A DNA stretch of 64,000 bases. It comes from Verrucomicrobiales bacterium. Its GTDB lineage: Bacteria > Verrucomicrobiota > Verrucomicrobiia > Limisphaerales > JAYPXF01. The stretch lies in NCBI GenBank assembly GCA_002715965.1, contig PBAL01000014.1, positions 1 through 64,000 of the forward strand, given 5' to 3'. Below the pieces are notes generated by a model. The model was given only the letters and a program-made list of their open reading frames with translations, was not told the origin of the DNA and did no database searches. Of the stretch, positions 43,744 to 52,002 are shown in pieces. A program made the translations under genes and the position numbers. Position 1 is the first letter of the stretch, and each line of letters starts with the position of its first letter.

Positions 43744-46452
43744 TCAATCCAGGTATGCAAATTCGTTGGAATTGAAGAGGATCAAGCAGATCTGCGCCAA
43801 GCCTCTTGTGCGAGCATCGGCTTCGTGCGGCTGCAGGTCTGGTTGGTAATTCTCGTAGGCGGGCATGTGTTCGATGAAATCGTAGGGCTCACCGGTTTTC
43901 TCCGCCATGACAGTGCGCTTGGCGTGGCTGACGTATTGCCTTGGCTTGTAGGTTTTCTTCGCTTCTTCAGCTGTTGCCTCCGCCCAATGCTTGAGGCTCA
44001 GCTCCAGTTCTGCTGCGGACGGATGACGTCCGAGCGTGAGTTCGAAGGCCCAGTGAATCGCGTGAGAATCCTTCTTCACGAACTTCAACACGCGGGCAGC
44101 CATGGCGAGGGAACGGTCCTGGATTTCTTCAGCGTTCAGTAGCGTGAGGGCTTGGGGCGCGACGGTGGAGGTTTCGCGAAGTTCACAGGATTTGTCCGGG
44201 CCGGGTTGGTTGAAGGTTTCCATGAATGGATCGCGCAGGCCACGGATCTTCTCGGCGTAGACAGTGCGCCGGTTACGTTGAGCAGGCTTGGGATCCGGTT
44301 CGTAGACGGATGCGGTCCCACCCATGATCTGCCGCGGTTGCATCGCGACTTCCATGTTGATGTCCGGCCGGCAGGGAATCCCTCCGACCATTCGGTTGAG
44401 TTCGCCACTGGCAGCGAGCATGGCATCGCGGAATTCCTCAGCCGCGAGGCGACGAGGTTGGAACGTGGCGTAGAGTTCCCCCTTCGGATCTTTCTTCGTC
44501 AGAGCGTCGGCATTCGGATGCCGCGAGCTTCGACGGTAGGCTTCCGAGGACACGATTAACTCATTTAACCGCTTCACCGACCAACCATTCTCCATGAACC
44601 AATGCGCAAGGTAATCTAGCAGGTCCGGATGCGTAGGAGACTTGCCGGTGGCGCCGAAGTTGTTGGGATTGCCCGCAATGCCTTTCCCGAAGTGCCAGGA
44701 CCAGACGCGATTGACCAACACGCGCGCGGTCAAAGGGTTATGCTTGTCGGTGATCCAATTGGCAAGCGCGAGACGTCGTTTGCCTCGCTGAGACGGAAAT
44801 TTGGTTTCTTCCATCGCTGCTGTCTTGGTGGCAGCGCTGAGCGGGCCGGGATGGACCTCATCGCCGCGTGAGTAAACATCGCCACCAGTAAGAATGGTGT
44901 CCTTGTCCATGTAGCCTTTGGCCCAAGGATCCTTGGGCATGCGGATGCGATTGCCGACATTCCTGCGTTCGATGGTCTTGCCGGTGTGAACGGCAAAAGC
45001 GATCGGATGCACCTTGTCGTATTCCCAATTGTGGCGGCTGATGTTCTTGCCCATACGGGCGAGAGACGCCTCGTCACCGGGATCCAGTCCGTTGTCGCCG
45101 ACCTTGGCATCGCCCGTTTCCTTCTTGCGCTGTTTCTTCACCCGCGCGTTCAACTCATTGCGTTGCTTCTGGTACGAACGGATCTTGGCCACAGTCCAGT
45201 CGTTGGCTTCCTTAAACCAGGTCTTGTTCTCACGCTTCAGGAAGGGCACGTCCGGTTCGGCGAACTGGGTCGTCGAGAACACCGCCATCATGCTGTAGTA
45301 ATCGCGCGTGGGGATGGGGTCGAACTTGTGGTCGTGGCATTTTGCACATTGTAGTGCATGACCGAGAAAGGTCTGCCCGACCGAATCCGTCACATCATCC
45401 AGCCATTGCACGCGGGTCACACGAAATACGCTCATGCCTGTCTGTTCCCAAGGCCCCATGCGGAGGAATCCGGTGGCAATCACCTTCTCCGGATCTTTCG
45501 AACTGATCTCGTCGCCGGCCAGTTGTTCCCGCACGAACTGGTCATAAGGTTTGTCGTCGTTGAATGCGCGAATGACATAGTCGCGATAGCGCCAGGCGTT
45601 GGGGCGTGTGTAATCGTTTGCGAAGCCGGCACTATCGGCATAGCGCGCCACGTCCAACCAATGACGGCCGAAGTGTTCTCCATAGTGCTTGGAGGTCATC
45701 AGACGTTGGGCGTAATCCCGCACGGCCTGTGCGGGATCATCGCTCATCGCGGCTTCAAACTCGCGCGCGGCTTTGGGGTAAGGCGGAAGGCCGGTGATTC
45801 CAAAACTGATCCGGCGGGCCAATTCGCGAGGCGCGGCCATTGGCGCGGGCTTGAGTCCGGCGTCATTCAATCGCTTGTTGATGAACCAATCGATCGAGTT
45901 CGTTTCGGCTGGAACCCTCGTGAGGTTGAGCGGCTGCCATGCCCAGAGGTGTCCGGATTTGTAACGTCGATTGGTCCAGTCATCGCTCAAGCCACCGGAC
46001 GTGGCAACCTGCACACCTTCGGCGTATTGCTTTTCGATTTCAGCGATCCGTTCATCGCTTGGCCAAGGCGCCCCGGTGTTGATCCAGTCCCGAATCCACC
46101 AGGTCTGCTGCTGGGTGAGCTTGTCAGCTTGCTTTGGCGGCATTTCGAAGTCTTCAACCATGCGGGCGGTGACTTTGTAGAGCAGGCTCTGCTCGCCCTT
46201 GCCGGAAATGAGCACCTTCGATTCGAATTCGTAACCGCCCTGCAGCATCGACGAACGCGTGCGCATGTCGAAGCCGCCCTTGATCTTATCAGGGTCGTTA
46301 CCGTGACAGGCCATGCACTTTTCGTTGATGAGCGGCTTGAGCTTGAGGGCGAACAGTTTTTCCCCTTCGGACGGTTCGCCAGCAGGAGTGCAAACGGACG
46401 ACCCGACGATTCCAATCCCGAACAACAGGTTTCTCAAAGCCTTTTGCATCAT
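43744..46452 (-). CDS. DUF1549/DUF1553 protein with Planctomycete-type cytochrome c domain
   Basis: 902 residues from ATG 46452 (M-M-Q-K-A-L-R-N-L-L-F-G-I-G), the first signal-like start; a much longer open frame upstream lacks coding features, and ATG 46473 is an alternative. The heme motif C-M-A-C-H is at residues 46-50 (PSCyt1). A DUF1549 region (PSCyt2) and the C-terminal DUF1553 (PSD1) follow, with the usual R-V-W-S-W-H-F-G and G-A-T-G-K-S-P-T-H-P. It is thought to be a periplasmic electron-transfer or oxidoreductase component working with the DUF1501 partner; the reaction is not known. Confidence 0.93.
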   Translation of the reverse strand: MMQKALRNLLFGIGIVGSSVCTPAGEPSEGEKLFALKLKPLINEKCMACHGNDPDKIKGGFDMRTRSSMLQGGYEFESKVLISGKGEQSLLYKVTARMVEDFEMPPKQADKLTQQQTWWIRDWINTGAPWPSDERIAEIEKQYAEGVQVATSGGLSDDWTNRRYKSGHLWAWQPLNLTRVPAETNSIDWFINKRLNDAGLKPAPMAAPRELARRISFGITGLPPYPKAAREFEAAMSDDPAQAVRDYAQRLMTSKHYGEHFGRHWLDVARYADSAGFANDYTRPNAWRYRDYVIRAFNDDKPYDQFVREQLAGDEISSKDPEKVIATGFLRMGPWEQTGMSVFRVTRVQWLDDVTDSVGQTFLGHALQCAKCHDHKFDPIPTRDYYSMMAVFSTTQFAEPDVPFLKRENKTWFKEANDWTVAKIRSYQKQRNELNARVKKQRKKETGDAKVGDNGLDPGDEASLARMGKNISRHNWEYDKVHPIAFAVHTGKTIERRNVGNRIRMPKDPWAKGYMDKDTILTGGDVYSRGDEVHPGPLSAATKTAAMEETKFPSQRGKRRLALANWITDKHNPLTARVLVNRVWSWHFGKGIAGNPNNFGATGKSPTHPDLLDYLAHWFMENGWSVKRLNELIVSSEAYRRSSRHPNADALTKKDPKGELYATFQPRRLAAEEFRDAMLAASGELNRMVGGIPCRPDINMEVAMQPRQIMGGTASVYEPDPKPAQRNRRTVYAEKIRGLRDPFMETFNQPGPDKSCELRETSTVAPQALTLLNAEEIQDRSLAMAARVLKFVKKDSHAIHWAFELTLGRHPSAAELELSLKHWAEATAEEAKKTYKPRQYVSHAKRTVMAEKTGEPYDFIEHMPAYENYQPDLQPHEADARTRGLAQICLILFNSNEFAYLD

Positions 46453-46674
46453 GCGCGGTGGGTAACGGGTCATTGTCCTGTTTCTCACGGTTTCTCTTCG
46501 TTGTAAACTGTTCAGAACCCGGTAGGAACCATTTCCGTTCAACGATCTTGTCATTCGGCCGTCGTGCCGAAATGCTGCGTCCATACGACGAATTATTTTA
46601 CACGTGACTCTGGTTTCAGCGTTGCTCGCCTGGAACGGGTGCAAACACCTGGGGTATCCGACGCTTGAGACAAT

Positions 46675-46707
46675 TCTCAAAGAAGGTCAACAAGAGGCTC
46701 TTTGAGA
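46675..46707. repeat. 9-bp perfect inverted repeat beside transposase remnant
   Basis: TCTCAAAGA (46675-46683) and TCTTTGAGA (46699-46707) are separated by 15 bases. They lie 31 bp before the transposase fragment. They might be one end of a lost element or an ordinary regulatory hairpin. Confidence 0.4.
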
Positions 46708-46737
46708 TATGTCCGGAAGTTGTGGATGAGAGTGTGA

Positions 46738-46944
46738 CAGGCCATCGAGGCCGAAGTCACCAACTACCTGCACCAACATCGGGATCAACGCGATGAACGT
46801 GGGCATCGACTGGTCGTTGGCAATGGCCATCTGCCGGCGCGCCAGCTCCAGACGGGGCTGGGGCCGATTGAGATCCGGCAACCCCGCGTGCGCAACCAAC
46901 GGGAGGATCATCAGTTCACCAGCGCCATCCTGCCACCTTACCTC
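46738..46944 (+). pseudogene. IS256-family transposase, N-terminal remnant
   Basis: In one plus-strand frame the codons read A-I-E-A-E-V-T-N-Y-L, then D-E-R-G-H-R-L-V-V-G-N-G-H-L, then T-G-L-G-P-I-E-I-R-Q-P-R-V-R, then F-T-S-A-I-L-P-P-Y-L. This is the conserved N-terminal region of mutator-type transposases (usually E-R-G-H-R-L-V-V-R-N-G and R-Q-P-R-V-R). A TGA stop immediately precedes it, there is no start codon, and similarity ends at P-P-Y-L. The DDE domain is missing. It is not the missing half of the remnant at 1-201 in any direct sense, since it lies 46 kb away. Confidence 0.85.
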
Positions 46945-47023
46945 TTCTTTGACTGTCACAGGTGTCAGGTAGCCTTCGATCCGGACGTGGCCAGCGGTGA
47001 CGATCAAGCGGGAGATTGACCCG

Positions 47024-47950
47024 CTACCCATCCAATCGCTCAGCCATCGCGGCAGCCGTGCATTGTGCGATGGCCATGAGGAACTGCAGGTCCTCCTCCG
47101 CAAAGGCCTCGGTGTCCCGCCGGTTGTCGATGATCAGCGCGCCCACCAGTTGATCGCCTGTCATGAGCGGGGTGTAGAGGCCTGAAGCGATGGAGTGATG
47201 GAAGATGCTGTCGGTCACCAACTCATCCTCGATGACTTTCCAGATGAATCCATGCCCGCCCGTCAATGCCCGCGTCATCAACGCACGGCTGTAAGGCGGA
47301 CTCTTCTCCGGCTGACTGGCGCAAAGATCGAATTCCGCGGCATCGGCGGTGACCATGAAGATCGCGCCTCGTTCGGCGCCGTTGATCACGGGAATGATGT
47401 AATCCAACACCAGCCGGCTGAGCGCGAATACATCTTCCGCCTCATTCATCATCACCGGTAGCGTTGCCAGCAGTGCGACCTTTTCCTGGTCGTGTTCACA
47501 TTCGTTGTCAAAATACGTTGCCGCCTTTTGGCAGGCATCCACGCGCGTCTGGATCATCAACTGATCTCCCATCGGATCGGAAATGACGTTCGCCGGCCGG
47601 GACGCAATCTTCACCTCCCGCCATTGCGACGGACCGCGTTCTTTCGGCGCGACCACCGCCTCAAACTTCACCGAGGTCTGGGCGATCTGGATGTCACACG
47701 TGTTGGTGACGATTATCGGCAGATCGATCAACTCGCCGTTGACGCGAACATCCTTGCGGCCGGACGTGGGCTCCAAGAACCAGTCGCCGTCCTGCTGGCT
47801 CATCCGCGCATGTCGCGCCTGCACGCGCATGTCCATGTTCAGACAGACATCGGGCTGATGCTTGCCCTGTCGGCGACCGATGAAGATCTCATCGTTCTCG
47901 ACGTAGTACTCGGACTTGAAGCCCTTATACTGGACGGTGAACTTCAGCAT
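47024..47950 (-). CDS. FHA-GAF domain signalling protein
   Basis: 308 residues. An FHA-like domain covers about 1-105: it contains I-F-I-G-R-R-Q-G, A-R-H-A-R-M in place of the usual S-R-x-H, and V-R-V-N-G-E-L-I. A GAF domain covers about 145-305 (E-D-V-F-A-L-S-R, L-Y-T-P-L-M-T-G-D-Q-L-V-G-A-L-I-I-D-N-R). No output domain such as kinase, cyclase or sigma-54 ATPase is fused, so it probably reports to a separate protein. Phosphothreonine binding by the FHA is uncertain given the altered core. No obvious kinase gene is adjacent. Confidence 0.85.
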   Translation of the reverse strand: MLKFTVQYKGFKSEYYVENDEIFIGRRQGKHQPDVCLNMDMRVQARHARMSQQDGDWFLEPTSGRKDVRVNGELIDLPIIVTNTCDIQIAQTSVKFEAVVAPKERGPSQWREVKIASRPANVISDPMGDQLMIQTRVDACQKAATYFDNECEHDQEKVALLATLPVMMNEAEDVFALSRLVLDYIIPVINGAERGAIFMVTADAAEFDLCASQPEKSPPYSRALMTRALTGGHGFIWKVIEDELVTDSIFHHSIASGLYTPLMTGDQLVGALIIDNRRDTEAFAEEDLQFLMAIAQCTAAAMAERLDG

Positions 47951-48013
47951 GTGCGGTCGATGGCGTGCGGATTCAACGGCTAAAACGCAAGTTTAATCGG
48001 GCCGATCATCGTC

Positions 48014-48202
48014 TCATCCGAGGGGAATGGCGAGTCTATGCAGAGCCGGGTTTTGGAAGAGGGGGTAACAGTAGTCGTAGCGACGGACGGGAATGCCTGC
48101 GATTTCCTGGATGACCGTCTCCGTTCCTCCCCATTCATCGGCCGTGTAGCGACGCAGAACGTGAATGATTCTTCGAGCCGCCTCACTCATCTTGGAATCC
48201 AT
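48014..48202 (-). pseudogene. glycosyltransferase family 4-like remnant
   Basis: 62 codons. The beginning I-I-H-V-L-R-R-Y-T-A-D-E-W-G-G-T-E-T-V resembles the N-terminal nucleotide-sugar transferase signature of family 4 enzymes. About ten residues later, I-P-V-R-R-Y-D-Y-C-Y-P resembles a segment normally lying 40 or more residues further on. This suggests an internal deletion of about 30 residues, and the frame then stops. The remaining 300 residues are absent. Confidence 0.65.
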
Positions 48203-48262
48203 GGGTCTTAGTTAAGGAATCCCTTGGCGCGACAAGAGAGGAATCCGCTCCATGGAGAAGGC

Positions 48263-49261
48263 TCAGTCCAATTCCTCAACTGTTTTGATCCGCTCAGCAG
48301 CGAGCCCAAATCGATACAGCGTTCCCTGCGATTCTTTCTTGCAAGACTTGTAAAAATCCGGGACGTCGCGTTTCTGCGCCTCGCGATCTTCGAGTTCGTC
48401 GGCATTGCAACCCATCACCTTGAGAGTCGCCTTGTAAACCCGCGGACGCCCGATGACGCGGGTTTCGTTGCGCTGCGATACCGGCTCCCGCTTCAGCCTT
48501 TTGTTTTCCATGACGAGGTAACTGAACGGGGCGCTGCGAAGATCGATGCCCAATCGGCGTGAGAATTCCTGCCACTCGGCATCGGCGCGAACGCCCTCGG
48601 GCGGCCTGGCAAAGAAGTGGCACCAGTGGCGCTCATTCCCGCGCGTGAGCATTCCGCACGGACCGCTGTGGGTGCATGGCGCCACGGCGTTGAATTCGTT
48701 CAACAGCTCATCTCGCACTCCGCTCAACGCACGCGCCTCGATCTTGCTACCGGGCTCCACCCAGATCACTGACTTCGCACGACGCACCAGTCGAACCAGG
48801 GTCGCCCGGCGTTCTTCATCCAGCTCATTCAAGACGTGGCTGATCAACAACAGGCCGACTGGTTTTCGAGGGGGAAGCGCATTCGCACGCAACTCACGAA
48901 ACGTAACGCGAGGGAACGCTTTCCTCGCTTCATCACCAGAGAACCGAACAGCCCTGGACGAACGATCGAACAAACCCACTTCTCGAACACCTTCGCAACC
49001 AAACGCGCCAAGCGCTCGACGCGTGGCAATTCCGCTCCCACAACCCCAGTCGAGCCAATCCCCGCCCGGTGGTTCCCAGCGGAGCCGCTTCAGCTCGTTC
49101 AAGACCGCATCCCACTTCCACGCGATGCGCAGGCCAAAGGTGCGATCGTAGTCACGCAGATCCTCCATGCGCTTCCAGTAATCGGGCGCATTGGGTTTGG
49201 CGGCCAGGAACGTCTCGCGCAATCGCTCAAGTGTTTCCCAATGGACCTTGGTGGGCTTCAT
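48263..49261 (-). CDS. Rsm22-like small ribosomal subunit methyltransferase-family protein
   Basis: 332 residues from ATG 49261. A Rossmann methyltransferase core includes W-L-D-W-G-C-G-S-G-I-A-T-R. The cysteine-rich C-terminal half has C-T-H-S-G-P-C-G and H-W-C-H-F-F-A-R-P, the metal or Fe-S site typical of the Rsm22 family, and L-I-S-H-V-L-N-E-L lies between. Mitochondrial Rsm22 assists small-subunit assembly, and the bacterial role is inferred. The gene stands alone between two remnants/RNA regions. Confidence 0.85.
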   Translation of the reverse strand: MKPTKVHWETLERLRETFLAAKPNAPDYWKRMEDLRDYDRTFGLRIAWKWDAVLNELKRLRWEPPGGDWLDWGCGSGIATRRALGAFGCEGVREVGLFDRSSRAVRFSGDEARKAFPRVTFRELRANALPPRKPVGLLLISHVLNELDEERRATLVRLVRRAKSVIWVEPGSKIEARALSGVRDELLNEFNAVAPCTHSGPCGMLTRGNERHWCHFFARPPEGVRADAEWQEFSRRLGIDLRSAPFSYLVMENKRLKREPVSQRNETRVIGRPRVYKATLKVMGCNADELEDREAQKRDVPDFYKSCKKESQGTLYRFGLAAERIKTVEELD

Positions 49262-49474
49262 CGATGCGCGCCCAGTCTTCACGAACCGGTGAGTGATTCC
49301 AATGATCAATGACTATCGGAGTGCCCGGAGCCCCACTTGAGATGGATGAGCTTGCGGCTACAATCGCACCCCTGAGCGACATTCGGAACGCTTTGACAAT
49401 CCGGCGATTCCACACCATGAACTCCTTCCGATGGCTCACGTCACCAAACGACCCGTATTTGCGGTATCCGCGAT

Positions 49475-49598
49475 TTGCCACGCGTGGTGGCAACGCGCGT
49501 CCGTCAAGCGCGCGTTCGGCGACGGGAGGTTCATCCGGTAACAAAAACCAAAACTGAGATTTTCCAACCCATCGCTGAAAACGGCGATGGTTTTTTTG
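49475..49598 (+). ncRNA. candidate structured RNA or leader with pseudoknot and terminator
   Basis: Three pairings stand out. TTGCCAC (49475-49481) with GTGGCAA (49487-49493) form a hairpin. AACGCGCG (49492-49499) with CGCGCGTT (49509-49516) form a second, competing by two bases with the first. The loop sequence CCGTC (49501-49505) matches GACGG (49521-49525), so an H-type pseudoknot is possible. An intrinsic terminator follows at 49569. I do not recognise any known RNA family. It could be a small RNA or a riboswitch-like leader for the ORF at 49630. Confidence 0.4.
49569..49597 (+). terminator. intrinsic terminator upstream of a small ORF
   Basis: CCATCGC (49569-49575) pairs with GCGATGG (49584-49590) around TGAAAACG, followed at once by seven T residues. 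It lies 32 bp before the ATG at 49630 and after the structured stretch, as in transcription attenuators. Confidence 0.75.
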
Positions 49599-49629
49599 TT
49601 TTCCCGAAGCCGCAGCGAGGAAGGCATTT

Positions 49630-49749
49630 ATGAAAAACACGAAGAAACACACTGTGGCACCGGCAATCCCGGTTCACCCCCGCATCGACGGCCGCGATCA
49701 TCGGCTCACCGATGTTCATGGTGAAGTCCTGCGAGAGCTACTGTCTTGA
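49630..49749 (+). CDS. 39-residue ORF behind the terminator, unknown
   Basis: ATG 49630 is preceded by AGGAAGG at a good distance. The product is basic at the start (M-K-N-T-K-K-H) and has no hydrophobic segment. It may be a real small protein controlled by the upstream attenuator, the start of a gene lost by deletion, or chance. There is no recognisable family. Confidence 0.35.
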   Translation: MKNTKKHTVAPAIPVHPRIDGRDHRLTDVHGEVLRELLS

Positions 49750-49793
49750 CGCCGCAGCAGCGGGCGTGATTCCGCTCTGACTCATGGGCTTGG

Positions 49794-49809
49794 GCGAACT
49801 CACGTTCGC
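49794..49809. repeat. GCGAAC-TCAC-GTTCGC hairpin
   Basis: Perfect 6-bp stem with a TCAC loop, three bases beyond the stop of the class IV aminotransferase. The same stem occurs at 11302-11317, also just beyond the 3' end of a minus-strand gene, and a third hairpin with the same loop lies at 11343-11356. Confidence 0.55.
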
Positions 49810-49811
49810 GT

Positions 49812-50729
49812 CTACGAGTCCTCACCCGCAATTTCCAAATAGATGTCCTTGTCGACAATCTTGCTCCAGCGATCGAGGAGCATTCGCCACATGGGGCCGG
49901 GCTTGCCGTCCCCAATGGGTTCGCCATTAAGTTTCACGACTGGCCCCAGACACCAGGGCGTGGAAGGTAGCCAGGCTTCGTCGGCATTGATCACGTCGTA
50001 CGTCTGGAGGTCTTCCTCAACGAAGGGGATATTCATTTCGTCGCAAATTTCCTGGAGCACGGTGAGGCTGATTCCCCAGAGGATATTGTTTCGCCGGGGC
50101 GAGATGACCTTGCCATCGCGATAGATTACGAAGTTGGATCCGCCGGTCTCGGTGATGTTTCCATGAACGTCGAGATACAGGGGCATCGCCTTTGGATCTG
50201 CGAGCCTGGCTTCCTGTTCGCCGATCCACATGTGAAGTCGATTGCGGTTCTTGATCTTGGAAGAGAGACACTCCGGCGGCCAATGCCGGGGAGCGGGCGT
50301 GACGCAATGGACACCCTTGAGGAAGAGATCACGCCAAAGTGAAAATCTCAAGGGGAAGGTATGCTGCACATAACTGGGCGTGAGCGAATCCGGCATGCCA
50401 GCCGATCCCGCATAGACCGCATTTTCGCCAGCGGTGATGTAGTAGACCAGTCCCAGTTCGTCGCTCGGAGCCAGCCCGCCGTTCTCGCGGATCAGCTTCT
50501 TCGAGATTTCCATGCTTTCTTCGAGGCTCACGGGCGGTTGAATGCGCGCATACTTGCAGGAGCGATAGAAGCGCCGGGCGTGATTCTCCAGGCGGTAGGG
50601 CTTTTGGTGAAAGGTGCGAAAGAAATCGGTCACGGCTGCACCGAGCACAATGCCCAGATCCCACACGGGAAGGACACATTGCGATGCGGGAACAAACTCA
50701 CCTTTCAGGTATGCGATCGGCTCGGGCAT
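49812..50729 (-). CDS. class IV PLP aminotransferase
   Basis: 305 residues from ATG 50729; the upstream 15 codons of the open frame look non-coding. Fold type IV features include the Schiff-base Lys in L-S-S-K-I-K-N-R-N and the phosphate-binding I-T-E-T-G-G-S-N-F. This group includes branched-chain and D-amino-acid aminotransferases and 4-amino-4-deoxychorismate lyase; which one is not clear, although the start P-I-A-Y-L-K-G-E-F-V resembles branched-chain-type members. Cytoplasmic. It is divergent from the MetE-like gene, 205 bp away. Confidence 0.85.
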   Translation of the reverse strand: MPEPIAYLKGEFVPASQCVLPVWDLGIVLGAAVTDFFRTFHQKPYRLENHARRFYRSCKYARIQPPVSLEESMEISKKLIRENGGLAPSDELGLVYYITAGENAVYAGSAGMPDSLTPSYVQHTFPLRFSLWRDLFLKGVHCVTPAPRHWPPECLSSKIKNRNRLHMWIGEQEARLADPKAMPLYLDVHGNITETGGSNFVIYRDGKVISPRRNNILWGISLTVLQEICDEMNIPFVEEDLQTYDVINADEAWLPSTPWCLGPVVKLNGEPIGDGKPGPMWRMLLDRWSKIVDKDIYLEIAGEDS

Positions 50730-50934
50730 GCGGAAGATAATTTGTCTGAGAGGCCGAAGGTCAAGCGCGGACAATTTCGGTGGATCAAGCGAAGGAAAGC
50801 TCGACGTGCCCAGAGTCAGGCGGACACAAGCACGTAATATATGTCACAAATCTGTGTCTGCCGCGGTTCTGTGTCGTGAGAATCGACTCAGAATTCACTA
50901 GCGCGGCGCGGGACATTCGCGTTTCGATTGCGGC

Positions 50935-51984
50935 ATGGAATCGCGTCCGCTCCGCACGACCGTCATCGGCAGTTACCCTTTTCCTTCCTGGCTGGAGTTT
51001 GCCAGTGGCCGGCTTGACCAGTTTGGGCCAGCCGATCGTGATGAACTGATCGACGACGCGGTCACGGTTGCCGTGCAGGATCAACTTGCTGCGGGCTTGG
51101 ACGTGGTCACCGATGGCGAACAGACGCGGCTGGATTTCAATCTGTCGTTCTACGGGTTCCTGCGTGGAATCGAGATGGAATCCGCCTCACCTCGGTTGCA
51201 CGGCCCCCCCGCCCACGACCAACGGGGCAAGCACGCGATTACGGAAGACCTGGTTGCGCCGGATGGTTTGGGGACGGTGGAGGATTTCGAACGACTGAAG
51301 CGTATTGCCGGCATTACGTTGGAGGGCAGGTCAAATTCCCCGACCCTGAAGGCCAGCGTTCCGGGCCCTTTCACCTTGAGCGGGCGACTGATCCCAAACG
51401 CCCAATACACCGATCGATACGCGATCACCGAAGCCTTGCTGCCGATCGTGCGCAAGGAACTGGAAGACCTGGTGGCCGCCGGCTGCACGGAACTGACCGT
51501 CGACGAACCGTCGATGAGTTGCTACGCTTACAAGGAGGATCCGGCGAGGTTTGTGGACATCTTCAATCGCACGGTCGAACCGGTCATCGGGAAGTGCCGG
51601 CTTTCCACGCACCTGTGCTTCGGAAACTTCAAGGGACACGCCGTGGGTTATCGCCGATACGCGCCGATGTTTCCCGCATTTTTCGACCTGAAGGCCGACG
51701 AGATTCACGTGGAAATGGCCAGCCGCGAATACGCCGAGCTGGAGATCATCGGCAAGATCGCGAAACGCGCTGACGTTGCGGTGGGAATCATCGATGTGAA
51801 GAGTTACTTCATTGAGCCGGAAGATTTTGTGGCGCGCGCGGTGAACGAATGTCTCAAACACGCGCCAGCCGACCGGCTTTCCTTCGCACCGGATTGCGGA
51901 CTCAGTCAGACCGCCCGATGGGCCTCCAGGCAGAAGCTTTCGAACATGGTCTCGGGAGTGGGGTCAGTACGAGCCAAGTTGTAA
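50935..51984 (+). CDS. MetE C-terminal-like methyltransferase (UROD/MetE superfamily)
   Basis: 349 residues, about half of full MetE, corresponding to its catalytic C-terminal barrel. It starts V-I-G-S-Y-P-F-P-S-W. Candidate zinc ligands are in S-T-H-L-C-F-G-N-F (His-x-Cys), E-M-A-S-R-E and the late Cys of A-P-D-C-G-L-S-Q, followed by the family's ending. Stand-alone members act as methionine synthase with other methyl donors or as alkyl transferases on thiols. Without the MetE N-terminal domain, folate-dependent activity is doubtful. Confidence 0.85.
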   Translation: MESRPLRTTVIGSYPFPSWLEFASGRLDQFGPADRDELIDDAVTVAVQDQLAAGLDVVTDGEQTRLDFNLSFYGFLRGIEMESASPRLHGPPAHDQRGKHAITEDLVAPDGLGTVEDFERLKRIAGITLEGRSNSPTLKASVPGPFTLSGRLIPNAQYTDRYAITEALLPIVRKELEDLVAAGCTELTVDEPSMSCYAYKEDPARFVDIFNRTVEPVIGKCRLSTHLCFGNFKGHAVGYRRYAPMFPAFFDLKADEIHVEMASREYAELEIIGKIAKRADVAVGIIDVKSYFIEPEDFVARAVNECLKHAPADRLSFAPDCGLSQTARWASRQKLSNMVSGVGSVRAKL

Positions 51985-52002
51985 TCCTCGTGTGGGGCAC
52001 TT

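Noticed and set aside
49309..49557. 82-residue plus-strand frame over the structured RNA region
   Set aside because: It runs through the GC-rich inverted repeats and has no coding features; the RNA reading explains the sequence better.
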